Assembly (NCBI GenBank): GCA_000447185.1
Contig: KE647314.1
Location: 1 to 55,218 of the forward strand
Direction of reading: 5' to 3'
Length of the DNA: 55,218 bases
From: Vairimorpha apis BRL 01
Taxonomy: Eukaryota; Microsporidia; Nosematidae
Below are positions 1 to 10,017 of this stretch, one piece after another. The notes under the pieces are model-generated. The model was given only the letters and a program-made list of their open reading frames with translations. It was not told the DNA's origin and made no database searches. The translations under genes and the position numbers were made by a program. Every line of letters starts with the position of its first letter. Within the stretch, counting starts at the first letter, position 1.

Positions 1-261
1 ATTTTTAGATTAATAAAAAAAGTTGAAACTATATTTTACTTATTTACTGTAAAATTTTAATTATTTTTTATATTACAAATAAAATTTACAATTTTTTTAG
101 TGTCTAAAAACAGTATATATAAAATGATTAAACTTTTAAAAACCTCAATCCAAAATATACAATTTAATGTTAGATTTTTTATAAACTAAAATATAGTCTA
201 TTAAAAAGATTTATGCCAAAAAAGAATAAAACCATAAAAATATCAACTTTTAAGGTATAAA
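1..261. other. A/T-rich flank, no gene seen
   Basis: This stretch downstream of the NF-YB-like gene is nearly pure A/T. I see no start motif, no conserved reading frame and no RNA gene in it. Confidence 0.6.
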
Positions 262-678
262 TTAATTAAAATTTAAATATTCAAAAGAAGAATTTTTATG
301 GTCTTTGTGTTTTCTATCTACATGTACTAGGTTTTTATATTGCATAAAATACTTTCTACCTAATTCTGCATAATAAGGCATATCTAAATCTTCCATTGAT
401 CTAATTAGATCTTCACCAGTTACTGTTTTTCGTGCTTCCCCTTCACAAATTTCTCTAGCCCTACATGTTACTATAGCTATAAATTCACTAGCAGATTTCT
501 GCATAAGTTCTTTTGCTTCTTTAGCTATTTTCGCTTCTTTTGGAACAGGTCTTTTCATTATTCTGCCTATATTGGCAACAGGCAAAAGACGGTCTGTTGA
601 TCTTAAAATTGGCGGCTGATATTGTTGGTGCATTGGATAAGATAGATTGTCAAGTGAAAAAAATGGGTGCTGGTTCAT
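262..678 (-). CDS. HAP3: NF-YB / HAP3-like histone-fold transcription factor subunit
   Basis: Protein of 138 residues with one NF-YB-type histone fold at about residues 28-115. The family landmarks are an N-terminal D-R-LP-AN--RIMK segment, then KIAKEAKELMQ, SEFIAIVT, and RKTVTGEDLI; the last is close to the RKTINGEDIL of NF-YB. NF-YB pairs with NF-YC, and with NF-YA the trimer binds CCAAT boxes in nuclear promoters. The first 27 residues and the basic C-terminal tail (about 116-138) fall outside the fold. A GGG triplet lies 9 bases upstream of the ATG, which fits the microsporidian start motif. The histone-fold assignment is strong. NF-YB is favoured over Dr1/NC2-beta because of the RIMK and GED signatures. 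Partner subunits are not in the window. Confidence 0.85.
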   Translation of the reverse strand: MNQHPFFSLDNLSYPMHQQYQPPILRSTDRLLPVANIGRIMKRPVPKEAKIAKEAKELMQKSASEFIAIVTCRAREICEGEARKTVTGEDLIRSMEDLDMPYYAELGRKYFMQYKNLVHVDRKHKDHKNSSFEYLNFN

Positions 679-800
679 AATATTTACCCTTCTTTACATT
701 TATAAAATAAAATGTTTCAGTTCAAAACATAATTGACAAATCAATTTTATAAAACATATATTAATTAAGACCTTTATAAAAAATTATTTAATAATTTAAT

Positions 801-2358
801 CTACTTTTTACTTTCAACTATTCCATCAACTCTTAACAATTGAATTACAGATTGTAAAGCAGACACATATGATTGTTTTTTAACCATATATGGTTCTAAA
901 ATAACATTCCTCATATCTTCTAATTCACCTGTCACACCATTTACACCAATAAAAGATAATTTCTCATTTTCTATTTTTAAAGTTTCAAGTTTATAAAGTG
1001 GATTAAATACTCCACTATTTTTTAAGTAGTATGGTAGGAATAACTTCTAATGCTTCACCTAATCTTTCAAAAACTTCTTGTTCTAAATCGTTTTCAAAAT
1101 TCTGTTCTTTTAATTTTTGCTAATATTCATTTCTACACAACCTCCACCAGGTACAAGTTTTGGGCTCATAATTAAATTTCTAGTAACTTTAATTGCATCA
1201 TAAAAATTTCTTTCTAATTCATTCATAATATCTCGTGTTGGTCCTCTTATTATAACACTACAAGATTTTGGTTTAATGCATTTAATAAATTGAGAATAAT
1301 ATTCTTCTCCGTGTTTAATATATTCAAAAAGTTGACATTTTGTTCCTACGTGTTTATCATCTAAATCTTCAAGACGATTAACTATAGTAGCACCTGTAGC
1401 TTTTGATAATCTTACAACATCTGTTTTTTTATTCTTCTAATTCCTGTTATATTATTTTGAAACAAAATTGAAAGCGCTAGGTCACATATCCCTTTTTCTG
1501 TTACAACAACATCAGGCTTGACGTCTAAAATATACTGACACATATTTCGAATTTGTTGTTCCTCAATTTCTAAAGCTCTAGTAAATTCGTCTTTATTTTT
1601 AAATTCATAACTAGTCTGACTTTCTCCTTTTTTATATTCCAAAGGAGTATCTAAAATGACAATTCTAGGATCCTCAATTCGTTTTCTCATCTGTGGATGA
1701 ATAATATCTTTATTTATAATTATGCCATGTAAAACACCACTTTGTAACATATTTCCACCAAGTATTTTTTCAATTCTTATATTATTTTTAATATCACAAA
1801 CATTAAGTTCTTTATCATAAACGAGTTTACAAGCTTCATAAGCTATATTCTCAATAGGCACTTTTAATAAATTACATAATTTTGTTTCAATACTAGATTT
1901 AATAATTTTTTTATACTATCTTCAGTATCTTGTAAAGTAAGTGACATTTCATCTAAAATTTTTAAAATTATCTTAAGTGCTTTTGTAATATAATTACAAA
2001 CTCTAATAGGATGAGAACCGTTACTTAAAACTTTTGACATTTCATTTAAAACTTCAGCAGCTAAAATAACTACAGTTGTTGTTCCATCACCCACTTCATC
2101 ATCTTGAGTACGAGCTAACTCAATAATAGATCGAGCAGAAGGATGAGAAACATCAAATTCCCTCAAAATAGAATTTCCGTCGTTTGTAATTTCAATTGAG
2201 TTGATTTTAGTTATAACCATTTTTTGCATTGCTTTAGGTCCTAAACATGTCTTTATTACCGATGAAATGATCATAGCTGCATTTGCACTTTCTTCTTGAA
2301 TTTGATATGGTTTATCTGGTACTAATACATATACCTTTCTTGGAAATTGATTTTGCAT
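801..2358 (-). CDS. CCT3: T-complex protein 1 subunit gamma (CCT3), frameshifted
   Basis: Subunit of the cytosolic CCT/TRiC chaperonin that folds actin and tubulin. The start ATG at 2358 has CCC 4 bases upstream. Recognisable parts in order are the equatorial ATP loop GDGTTT, the apical segment DPRIVILDTPLEYKKGESQT that marks the gamma subunit, KPDVVVTEKGI, VPGGG, and the C-terminal GVNGVTGELEDM and LLRVDGIVE, ending at the TAG at 801-803. About 518 residues in total, the normal family length. The reading frame breaks about four times. Two breaks are repaired by adding one base to a 7-base A/T run (1906-1912 and 1424-1430). The others lie near 1115-1125 and 1020-1026, and the first of these is not clearly in a homopolymer. 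Because the gene is essential and its sequence is otherwise conserved, I infer sequence error rather than decay. Confidence 0.92.
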
Positions 2359-2740
2359 TTTAGGGTAAAATTTTTATCTCGATAAAAAAATTTTTTTTAA
2401 GATTTGCACATTTAATTTCAAAAAAATTTTAAAATTAAATAAACAAAATATTTTTTTAGTATTGAAAAATTTCAGTAATAGAATAAAGAAATTTTTTATT
2501 TGTATGTTAAAAAATAGGCACTTTTGTTAAAAAATTTAAAAATTGTATATTTTCTCTTTTTAAATCAAGAATTTTTTAATTTTCTTATAAACACATAATT
2601 TTAAAAATTCAAAAAATTATTTTTAATAATACCAATATGATAAAAAAAATACTTTTTTGTAACAATATATCCCTTTTATTTTTATACATGATATTTCTTC
2701 AAAAAATTATTAAAGAAAAATAAACTGCATAAATAATTTA
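2359..2740. promoter_or_regulatory. Divergent intergenic region between CCT3 and the TCP10-like gene
   Basis: This A/T-rich spacer holds both upstream regions. The CCC start motif of CCT3 is at its left edge. A CCC at about 2672 is 16 bases before an ATG whose frame closes after 11 codons, so I do not call a gene there. No other element is recognisable. Confidence 0.4.
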
Positions 2741-3094
2741 ATGGAAAAGATTGAAAGTCAAAAAAAAATGTCATTGGTAGAAATTTTGAAAAATGAAATT
2801 AACAAATTAAAAGAGCTTAATGAACAATATAAAGAAATATTAGATAGTAAAAAAGTGGTACATAAAGAAACTACAAAACACAAAACAAGATATTTTTTAA
2901 AAGATGGTTCTACATATGTTGTACGTGATAAATATAGATATTTGTATGACTCAAAATCTAAAATTATAACTTATGAATTTGAAAATGGACAAATTGAGAA
3001 ATCTTTTCCCAATGGCATAAAAGAAATACGCTATTCTGACGGACGTGTAATTATAAAAAATGACAATAAAGATTATGACATTATAAATAAATAA
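2741..3094 (+). CDS. Small protein with a TCP10/CENPJ C-terminal-like (G-box) repeat domain
   Basis: 117 residues. Residues about 10-35 are a Lys/Glu-rich helix, probably a short coiled coil. Residues 50-115 form an alternating beta pattern with repeated Y-x-G/D-x-x-x-x-F/Y-x-N/D-G units (FENGQIEKSFPNG, then YSDGRVIIKND). This is the signature of the TCP10 C-terminal domain of CENPJ/SAS-4, which binds STIL/Ana2-type partners at centrioles. Microsporidia have spindle plaques rather than centrioles, so a role at the spindle plaque is only inference. No clear CCC motif precedes the ATG. An A9 run directly before an internal ATG at 2768 makes that second start possible. The 3' end overlaps the converging eIF3i gene by 22 bases. 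Confidence 0.6.
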   Translation: MEKIESQKKMSLVEILKNEINKLKELNEQYKEILDSKKVVHKETTKHKTRYFLKDGSTYVVRDKYRYLYDSKSKIITYEFENGQIEKSFPNGIKEIRYSDGRVIIKNDNKDYDIINK

Positions 3095-4122
3095 TTTAAA
3101 TATGTGAAGTTTTTAATAATTAAAAATTTGTAAATCCAGCTTTTTTTAAAATCTTCTCCAAATTGAACAATCGATACCAAACCTTCTTCTCCTGCAGAAC
3201 AATACATATTTCCTGCATCAAAAACATCTACACAATTAATTGTACCATAATGTGTTGTGAAATAACCTATTTTTTCAGTAGTTATTACATCAAAAAAATT
3301 TGTGTCAAATCCGTGTTTGCCTTTTGTAGTTGTAACATCTCTTGCATCTATACCTCCCACACATACAATTTTGTCGTTGGTACTAAAAATGTCTGCTGCA
3401 TTAATCGGTTCTTCTGAAACAAATGTTTTTACAGTATTTAAATTTTCACAATCTATTATTTTTGCTTGTGCATCTGAAGAGGAGCTAACAAAAAATGTAG
3501 AACATAAACTTGATTTAATATTTGTAATATTACCATTATGTATTGAATTTGATAAAACAATTTGATTATTTCTTAAATCAAATTTATAAACAAAACCATC
3601 ATCATCAGAAAAAATAACAAAATTTTGTGCATATTCAACCATTATACCAGTTGGATTAAACTCCAATTTATAAAATCTTTCTATATTTTTACTTCTGCAA
3701 TCTATAACATTGCAACTTTTTTGTTTTCCAATTGATTCATCACTACCAGTAACAAATAAATTATCATCTTTAAAATTATCTGAACATTTTACTATACTAT
3801 TAACATTATATCTATTATTTATTTTGCCTGTTTCCATGTCCCAATTGATAACAGACAAGTCTGCGCTTCCTGTCAATAAATTACTAGAAGAAGAATTTAA
3901 AGAAATAGTAAAAATTGAACCTTCATGCCCTTTATAAATCCCTAATGGGGTGCCATCTGCTTTAATTACAGCACTCGTAGAATCTTTTGATGCTGTAAAA
4001 ATCAAATCTCCATCTTTATTAAATTTCAAATCTGTAATTGGTCTAGCATGACAACTTATAGAACTTAAAACACTATTTACAATTTTTTCATTATAATCTG
4101 AACTTTTTATCACATCATTCAT
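3073..4122 (-). CDS. TIF34: Translation initiation factor eIF3 subunit i (TIF34), WD40 protein
   Basis: About 349 residues of WD40 repeats, the usual length of eIF3i. Family-specific segments are FTASKDSTSAVI near the N-terminus, YKGHEGSIFTI, LLTGSADLSVINWDMETGK, and near the end GKHGFDTNFFDV, HYGTINCVDV and SAGEEGLVSIVQF. The subunit is part of the eIF3 scaffold on the 40S ribosome in the cytoplasm. I chose the ATG at 4122 because a GGG start motif sits 3 bases upstream; the frame is open a little further but without another ATG. The last 20 or so residues (after GEDFKK) follow a 7-base A run and look unconserved, so the true end may be slightly earlier. The 3' end overlaps its converging neighbour. 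Confidence 0.88.
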   Translation of the reverse strand: MNDVIKSSDYNEKIVNSVLSSISCHARPITDLKFNKDGDLIFTASKDSTSAVIKADGTPLGIYKGHEGSIFTISLNSSSSNLLTGSADLSVINWDMETGKINNRYNVNSIVKCSDNFKDDNLFVTGSDESIGKQKSCNVIDCRSKNIERFYKLEFNPTGIMVEYAQNFVIFSDDDGFVYKFDLRNNQIVLSNSIHNGNITNIKSSLCSTFFVSSSSDAQAKIIDCENLNTVKTFVSEEPINAADIFSTNDKIVCVGGIDARDVTTTKGKHGFDTNFFDVITTEKIGYFTTHYGTINCVDVFDAGNMYCSAGEEGLVSIVQFGEDFKKSWIYKFLIIKNFTYLNYLFIMS

Positions 4123-5522
4123 TACCCTCAATTTAAATATTTTTAAAATAAATTTTTTTTTATTATAAATAATTAATTTATTATATAAAGAATATTACAA
4201 TCTATTAAAAATTTAAAATATTTTGTATCTTAAAAATATTATTGTTGTCAAAAAAATAATTATATAATTTCTTATATACTTTATTACATAAGAAAATAGT
4301 TTCGGTTAAAAAAATATATAATAATTAAATTTATATTTATAAAATATACAAAAAATATTTGATCTAAAAAAATTTTTATTTCTAAAATTAGATTTCAACC
4401 TACTTAACTTAAAAACAAAATAATTAAAAATCAACATATTTGATATATTTAAAAAAGAAAATTTTACAATTACATCATTGTATATATATTTAAAGATAAT
4501 TATTATTTTTATAATATAAATTTTACTTTTTTTTTATAAATCTATAAATTATTGTGGTTTTTTTATTATAAAAAAAACTGCATGATATTTCAATTTAGCA
4601 TTTTTAGCTTTTAATATTGAGCTTGGTATAAAAATTAAAAATTTATATATAAATTATAATTATTAAATTTCAATAATAAGTATATATTTATTTACATAAT
4701 TATGAATATTTTTATATTAGATATGTAAAAAATTAAAATAATGCAATGATAACTCTGTTAAAGATATTATTTTTTAACATTTTTAAACAATAAATACGTA
4801 TAAATATAAAATCAATAAATAGTGTATTTGAATTTTATTAATATATGGTGTTTCTATGAATATAAATATTGAATTTTTTTATAAAGATTATTTAATAATT
4901 TTATATTGATAAAAAATAAAAATTGATAAAATTTAAACTTACTAAGAGTTTTTAAAAAAATTTAAGATTTTTTGATATATGTTTAAAAATTAAAAATTTT
5001 ATTTAAATGTTAAATTTATATTAAATTATAAAAAAATTTATATTTAAATTAGATAAAATTTGAAAGTATGTTCTACAGAAATATACATAATATATGTTAT
5101 TGTTGCTTATTATATTGCTGTAAAATTTTATTTTTCTATTTTTAACATATATAAAAAATAAATAAAGTGTTGAATTCAATTTCGCAATTATTTTTTACAA
5201 ATTTTTTCAATTATAATAAACAATTCTTCATTTTTTTATGTTTTTGAAATTTAATATAAAAAACCAAAAATACATAATTAGTAATGTTAAAAAATATTTT
5301 AACTTATAAATTATTATATTACAAAAAATTACATTAATATTTAAAAATGTTATTTAAATATTAAAAATAATAAAAACTCATTTACTATACTTTAATTATT
5401 ATATTTTAATTTTACTTAAATATTTTAGTTAAATCTAATTTAATTTTTGTAAATTTATTTTATAAAAAGTATTTCCAATTTATTTAAATAAAAATGTATT
5501 TCTATTATAAAATTTATAAAAT
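4123..5522. other. 1.4 kb A/T-rich intergenic region, no gene seen
   Basis: Long runs of A and T with no conserved frame, no C-run start motif next to an ATG, and no tRNA-like fold. It separates the starts of eIF3i from the 3' end of RPC6. Confidence 0.5.
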
Positions 5523-6221
5523 TTACAAAGCTCTAAATCTTTGAATGCCTTGATCATTCAATTTTTCTAACTTCTCATCATAAACTAATGTATTTACTAA
5601 AATTAACATATCTGATTCTTTAACAGTACTATTTAAAAATTTTAAACCATTTATATAATCAGTTATTTCTGATAAAGATACATTATTACTGTATTTATTT
5701 ATTGCATTTTCATTGTCAACTTTTGTTTTTTTAATAATATAATTTAAAACAATTTTAGAAACATTCTCAACACATTCAAAATCAACTTCATTATCGATAA
5801 ACCAAAATCCACCAGTAATTTCATCTGAAGGCATTATGTCATACATAACATAAACTTTTCTGTTATTTTTAATATTTTTTATAGATTTTATTATTCGTTT
5901 ATTTTCTAAAGTATTAAGGATTTTTAACAATAAATTGTGTGGCATATTCGTTTTTTCTTTAATATCTCTTATCCACATACCTTCAGTTCCACTTGCACTA
6001 ATTAAACTTATAATTAATGTTTCATAATCATCTGTTGCATTTAATATTGCTTTATAATAAATTTTACCCGAATTTTTGTATACTGTTATGTTATTTTTTT
6101 GAATATAATTGTTTAAATTCTTTACAAGCATTTCTTTTGTAAGAGCAGGATTCATAACTAAAATTTGTTCTTCAGTCACACCATTTTCATATGATTTAAT
6201 AAATTCAAAAAGATCTCCCAT
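5523..6221 (-). CDS. RPC34: DNA-directed RNA polymerase III subunit RPC6 (RPC34)
   Basis: 232 residues, shorter than the roughly 316 of yeast Rpc34. It is built of winged-helix domains. The diagnostic block is at about residues 80-155: GMWIRDIKEKTNMPHNLLLK, a LENKRIIKSIK helix, VYVMYDIMPSDEITGGFWF, which parallels human RPC6 (GIWSRDVRYKSNLP... VYMLYNLQPDRSVTGGAWY). The subunit is in the TFIIE-like subcomplex of Pol III that opens promoters of tRNA and 5S genes. The ATG at 6221 is preceded by ATCCC, 5 bases away. The C-terminal part after residue 160 is weakly conserved, and the zinc/Fe-S cysteine tail of some RPC6 proteins is not evident. Confidence 0.88.
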   Translation of the reverse strand: MGDLFEFIKSYENGVTEEQILVMNPALTKEMLVKNLNNYIQKNNITVYKNSGKIYYKAILNATDDYETLIISLISASGTEGMWIRDIKEKTNMPHNLLLKILNTLENKRIIKSIKNIKNNRKVYVMYDIMPSDEITGGFWFIDNEVDFECVENVSKIVLNYIIKKTKVDNENAINKYSNNVSLSEITDYINGLKFLNSTVKESDMLILVNTLVYDEKLEKLNDQGIQRFRAL

Positions 6222-6361
6222 TTTTGGGATAAAATTTAAAATTTTTAATAATTAATTTGCAAATATAAAGTTTTGAAACAAAAAATTTGCTTTTTAAAAA
6301 TTTATCATTTTTATATAGCGATTACGAAAGTTGCTTTTTTAGAAAATAAATTTGATTACCC

Positions 6362-7642
6362 ATGTCTTATTTTTGTATATTTAATACAAGAGGTTGTCTA
6401 ATTTTTGAAGAGGGAGTTTCACCATCTTTTTTAAATAATATTATTTTATCTTTAGATTTATCAAAAATTAAAGGATCAATGAATGTTAGAGATGAAAAAG
6501 TTGAATATGAAGTTCGTGGACCTATTATTTATTTAAGTGTTGGTTTTAATGTTGAATTACATGTTTTGATTGATAAACAAAAAATAATTTACAAAGTGAT
6601 AAGGAAAATAAAATTAATAAAAATATTTTAAAAAAACAAAAAAAATAACAAAAAAGATTTATTAAAAAATGAAGAAGATTTATTAAATTATTCTCCTTCT
6701 GGCAATATTAAACAAAAATTTTACAATACTACTAATATAAAAAAGAATGTAATTAAACATTTTAATTTATTTACAAAAAAAATACATATAAATGATCTTA
6801 AAGATAAGATGGAATTACATTTAGTAAAAAAAAATGTTGATTATGAAATAACTAAAATATTAACTGAATCAGTTTTAAATAAATTAAAAGAAGAAAAAAT
6901 TGAATATGTTACTCAAAATGATTTTAAAAAACATTTAACTTCTGTTTTGTTAAAATTAATACCATCTATTGATCATAAAAAATTATTATCTACAATTAAA
7001 CATCATGATAAAATTTTTACTTTTTGTTTTGTAGGTGTTAATGGTGTTGGAAAAAGTACATCGTTGGCTAAAGTTTGTTATTGGTTATTGAAAAATAATT
7101 TAAAAGTTTATATAGCAGCTTGTGATACATTTAGAGCAGGTGCAGTTGAACAATTAAAAATTCATGTAGAAAGATTTAGAGAAGGAGGCTACAGTGTTGG
7201 ATTTTATGAGAAAGGATATGGAAAAGATGATGCTTCTGTTGCAAAAACTGCTATAAGATTTGCAAGTTCTGAAGGATATGATGTTGTTCTAATTGATACA
7301 GCAGGTAGAATGCATAATAAAGTTTCTTTAATGGATAGTTTGTCCAAATTAATAAGAATAAATGAACCTGATCATATTATATATGTTGGCGAAGCGCTTG
7401 TTGGTGTTGATAGTTTAGATCACATCAAAGAATTTAATAATTCTATAAGAAAAGGTTGTGAAAATAAAAAAATTGATAGTATTTTATTAACTAAAGTTGA
7501 TACAGTTGATGATAAAATTGGACAGATTTTGAATATGACCTTTTCATCTCATGCACCTGTGATTTTTTTGGGTACTGGACAAACAAACTCTGATTTAACA
7601 GAAATTGCATCCGATATTATTGTAAACAGTTTGTTGTCATAA
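6362..7642 (+). CDS. SRP101: Signal recognition particle receptor subunit alpha (SRP101/SRPR), interrupted in the linker
   Basis: The start is fixed by CCC directly before the ATG at 6362. Residues 1-75 resemble the SRX domain that binds the beta subunit on the ER membrane (FCIFNTRGCLIFEEG near the start). The second half is a complete SRP-type NG GTPase: GVNGVGKST P-loop, DTFRAGAVEQL, DTAGRMHNK, LLTKVDTVDDKIG, and GTGQTNSDL. Together they make a receptor that docks ribosome-SRP complexes at the ER. A TAA at 6629-6631 separates the halves, which are in the same frame. It lies in a Lys/Asn-rich linker containing A7 and A8 runs (6630-6645), so either a true in-frame stop or compensating run-length errors could explain it. 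I treat it as one gene of about 425 residues. Confidence 0.88.
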
Positions 7643-8821
7643 TTAAAATTATTTTTTTGAATATATTTTTAATTTTTTTTGGTGTTAATAAAAATAAATT
7701 TTTGATTTTTATTTAATGAAATTTATATATATACTAAAAAATCGACTTAAATAAAAACAAAACTATAAAAATAAATTATTTTATGTAATACGAACATAAT
7801 TTATAAGTTTTTTTATTTTAATTTTTTAAATTATTTATATGATATATTTTTTGCTTATATCAATGATTTTAATTTTTAACTTTGAAAATAATGAGAAAAC
7901 ATATTAAAAAAATAATTACTTATAATAAAAATTAATATATACAATTTTCATTTCACGTATAAAAAAAATTATTTCATCGAATTTTTTTCAAATTTTATTT
8001 ACAATAATTACATTTAATAATAGTATCTATAAAATATGTTTCACATTTATTTTAGTGTTTCTTACAATTTTACTTTTTTATTATTTAAATTTAATTTTTA
8101 TAAAATAAGTGTAAAAATTTTAGTTTACTTATTGAAATATCTTTATATAATAATAAATTTAGTTTATGTAAAAGTTACAAAGTTATTATTAAAATTAATC
8201 TTGTATCATGTTTTATTATTTAAATTTAAAATTATTTTATCAATTTTTATTTTAATTATAATGATATTCATATGTTTGTAATTTTTTTGCTTTAATGTAA
8301 CAATATTAAATATTTTAATAAAAACTAAATTAAAATATATATCAAATTTAAATTTGATAAACCAATAATATATTGTTACAAAAATTTTATTAAGTTTGTA
8401 ATATTTAATATAAAACCTAAATATATAAATTTAGAGTTAAATCCACTTTAACAAAAAAAATACGATATTATCTATTTTAACAAAATATAAATTTAGGATA
8501 ATTAAATTAAAAATTTAAAAAAATTAAATGTATGTAAAATTATTATTAAAATTAAAAAAGCATAATTTTATAACATTATAATAAATATTTATTTTAATAA
8601 AATAGTTGATATTAATTAAATTATTTTTTTGTAAAGCATGTATTTTTTTACTTTTACTAAAAATAAATTTTAGTTTTGAAAAATTAATAATTTTTTTATA
8701 TGTTCAAATAATATAATTTAAGAAATTTTTTTCTTTTTTACACATATGTATAATTTTTATATAAATATTAAAACTTTAATAAAAATGTTTAATAAATTAA
8801 TAAAATAATATTGATTTTATT
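7643..8821. other. 1.2 kb A/T-rich intergenic region, no gene seen
   Basis: Convergent spacer between the SRP receptor and CDK1 genes. It contains an 81-codon frame at 8036-8281 made almost only of Leu, Ile, Phe, Lys and Tyr, which I regard as a by-product of T-rich DNA. Nothing else is recognisable. Confidence 0.5.
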
Positions 8822-9712
8822 TTATTCATATATTGGAACAAGACCTTTAAAATAATTTGAATTAAGTATTTGTTGTGCACTTGATCTATATCTTGGATCA
8901 TAAATAAACATATTTTTTAACATTTCAACTAAATCTTTATTATCACCAAGCACATCATTTAAATTTATACGTTCATATTTAGGAAATGATTTTTGATAAT
9001 TTTTCAATTCTTCTACACCATTCCAAATTTTATTATTTGGTGTACCTAATATTTTAAAAATTTTAAATAGCTGATCTATTTCAGAATCTCCAGCAAAAAT
9101 TGGTCTTAACAAAAGTATTTCTGAAATAATACAAGCAGCACTCCATATATCTATAGAAGCATCATAATATTTTACACCGAGTAGTAATTCTGGTGATCTG
9201 TACCATAATGTCACAACTTCTGATGTATATGTTCTTAAAGGTATAGAAGCAAGTCTTCCAAGTCCAAAATCAGCCAATTTTAGATTTCCTTCTTTATCAA
9301 CTAATAAATTTTGTGGTTTTAAATCTCTATGAAATATATTCTTAGAATGACAAAAATATACAGCAGTTATAAGTTGATGAGCCATTCTTTTTATTATTTC
9401 ATCTGAAAGTTCTTTTTTGGATTTGTAAATACTATCTAAGAATTGTCTTAAATCCATGTCAATATAATCAAATACTAAGTACATTTTTTCATTATTATAA
9501 ATAACATCATTAAGATTAATAATTGTAGAATGTTTTAGGTTTTTTAAAAGTAAAATCTCTCTGATTGTAGTTGGCGGTATGCCTTCAGTTTCATTTTCAA
9601 GACGTATTTTTTTAAGAGCTACAATTTTTCCTGTTTGTCTTTCTTGAGCTTTATAAACTACTCCATATGTGCCTTCTCCTATTTTTTCAATTTTTTGGTA
9701 TGATTCTTTCAT
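8822..9712 (-). CDS. CDK1: Cyclin-dependent kinase, CDK1/CDC28-like
   Basis: 296 residues from the chosen ATG at 9712, whose product begins MKESYQKIEKIGEGTYG, collinear with CDK1 (MENYQKLEKIGEGTYG). A CTCC element lies 6 bases upstream. An ATG 15 bases earlier is possible but adds residues unknown in the family. Motifs in order: glycine loop with the inhibitory Thr-Tyr pair, VALKK, the cyclin-binding helix PPTTIRE in place of PSTAIRE, FHRDLKPQNLL, DFGLGRL, the T-loop TYTSEVVTLWYRSPE, and DIWSAACI. The enzyme phosphorylates Ser/Thr-Pro sites to drive the cell cycle with a cyclin partner. The variant helix leaves room for another CDK, but the overall match is best to CDK1. Confidence 0.9.
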   Translation of the reverse strand: MKESYQKIEKIGEGTYGVVYKAQERQTGKIVALKKIRLENETEGIPPTTIREILLLKNLKHSTIINLNDVIYNNEKMYLVFDYIDMDLRQFLDSIYKSKKELSDEIIKRMAHQLITAVYFCHSKNIFHRDLKPQNLLVDKEGNLKLADFGLGRLASIPLRTYTSEVVTLWYRSPELLLGVKYYDASIDIWSAACIISEILLLRPIFAGDSEIDQLFKIFKILGTPNNKIWNGVEELKNYQKSFPKYERINLNDVLGDNKDLVEMLKNMFIYDPRYRSSAQQILNSNYFKGLVPIYE

Positions 9713-10017
9713 ATTAAGGAGAATCATGCATAAAAATATGCTTAATTTCTCACAAAATACATTAAAATATTAAAAATCTATATAAAATTTGATTTAAAAC
9801 ATTGGAATTTTAATAAAAAATACATGTTGAAACCTTTTAATTTTAAAATTATTTAATGTTTCTTTTATGTATATTTTTTAAATTTTATTTATAAGTAATT
9901 AAAAAATTAAATTTATAATAGAAAGTTTTTACTATGAATCTCTACTAATATTTTTTTGGATAAAAATTTTACAAGGATAGATTAAACAAATAATATTCAT
10001 TTATTGTAAACACATAT
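9713..10017. promoter_or_regulatory. Intergenic spacer between CDK1 and the Rho gene
   Basis: About 305 bases of A/T-rich DNA holding the CDK1 upstream region and the Rho 3' region; the CTCC element next to the CDK1 ATG is the only recognisable signal. Confidence 0.4.

Noticed and set aside
3302..3937. Open frames on the plus strand across eIF3i
   Set aside because: They are antisense shadows of the WD40 gene, whose conserved protein explains the region.
8036..8281. 81-codon hydrophobic open frame, possible small membrane protein
   Set aside because: It is composed almost only of residues coded by A/T-rich codons, has no C-run start motif and no recognisable pattern; T-rich spacer DNA gives such frames by chance.
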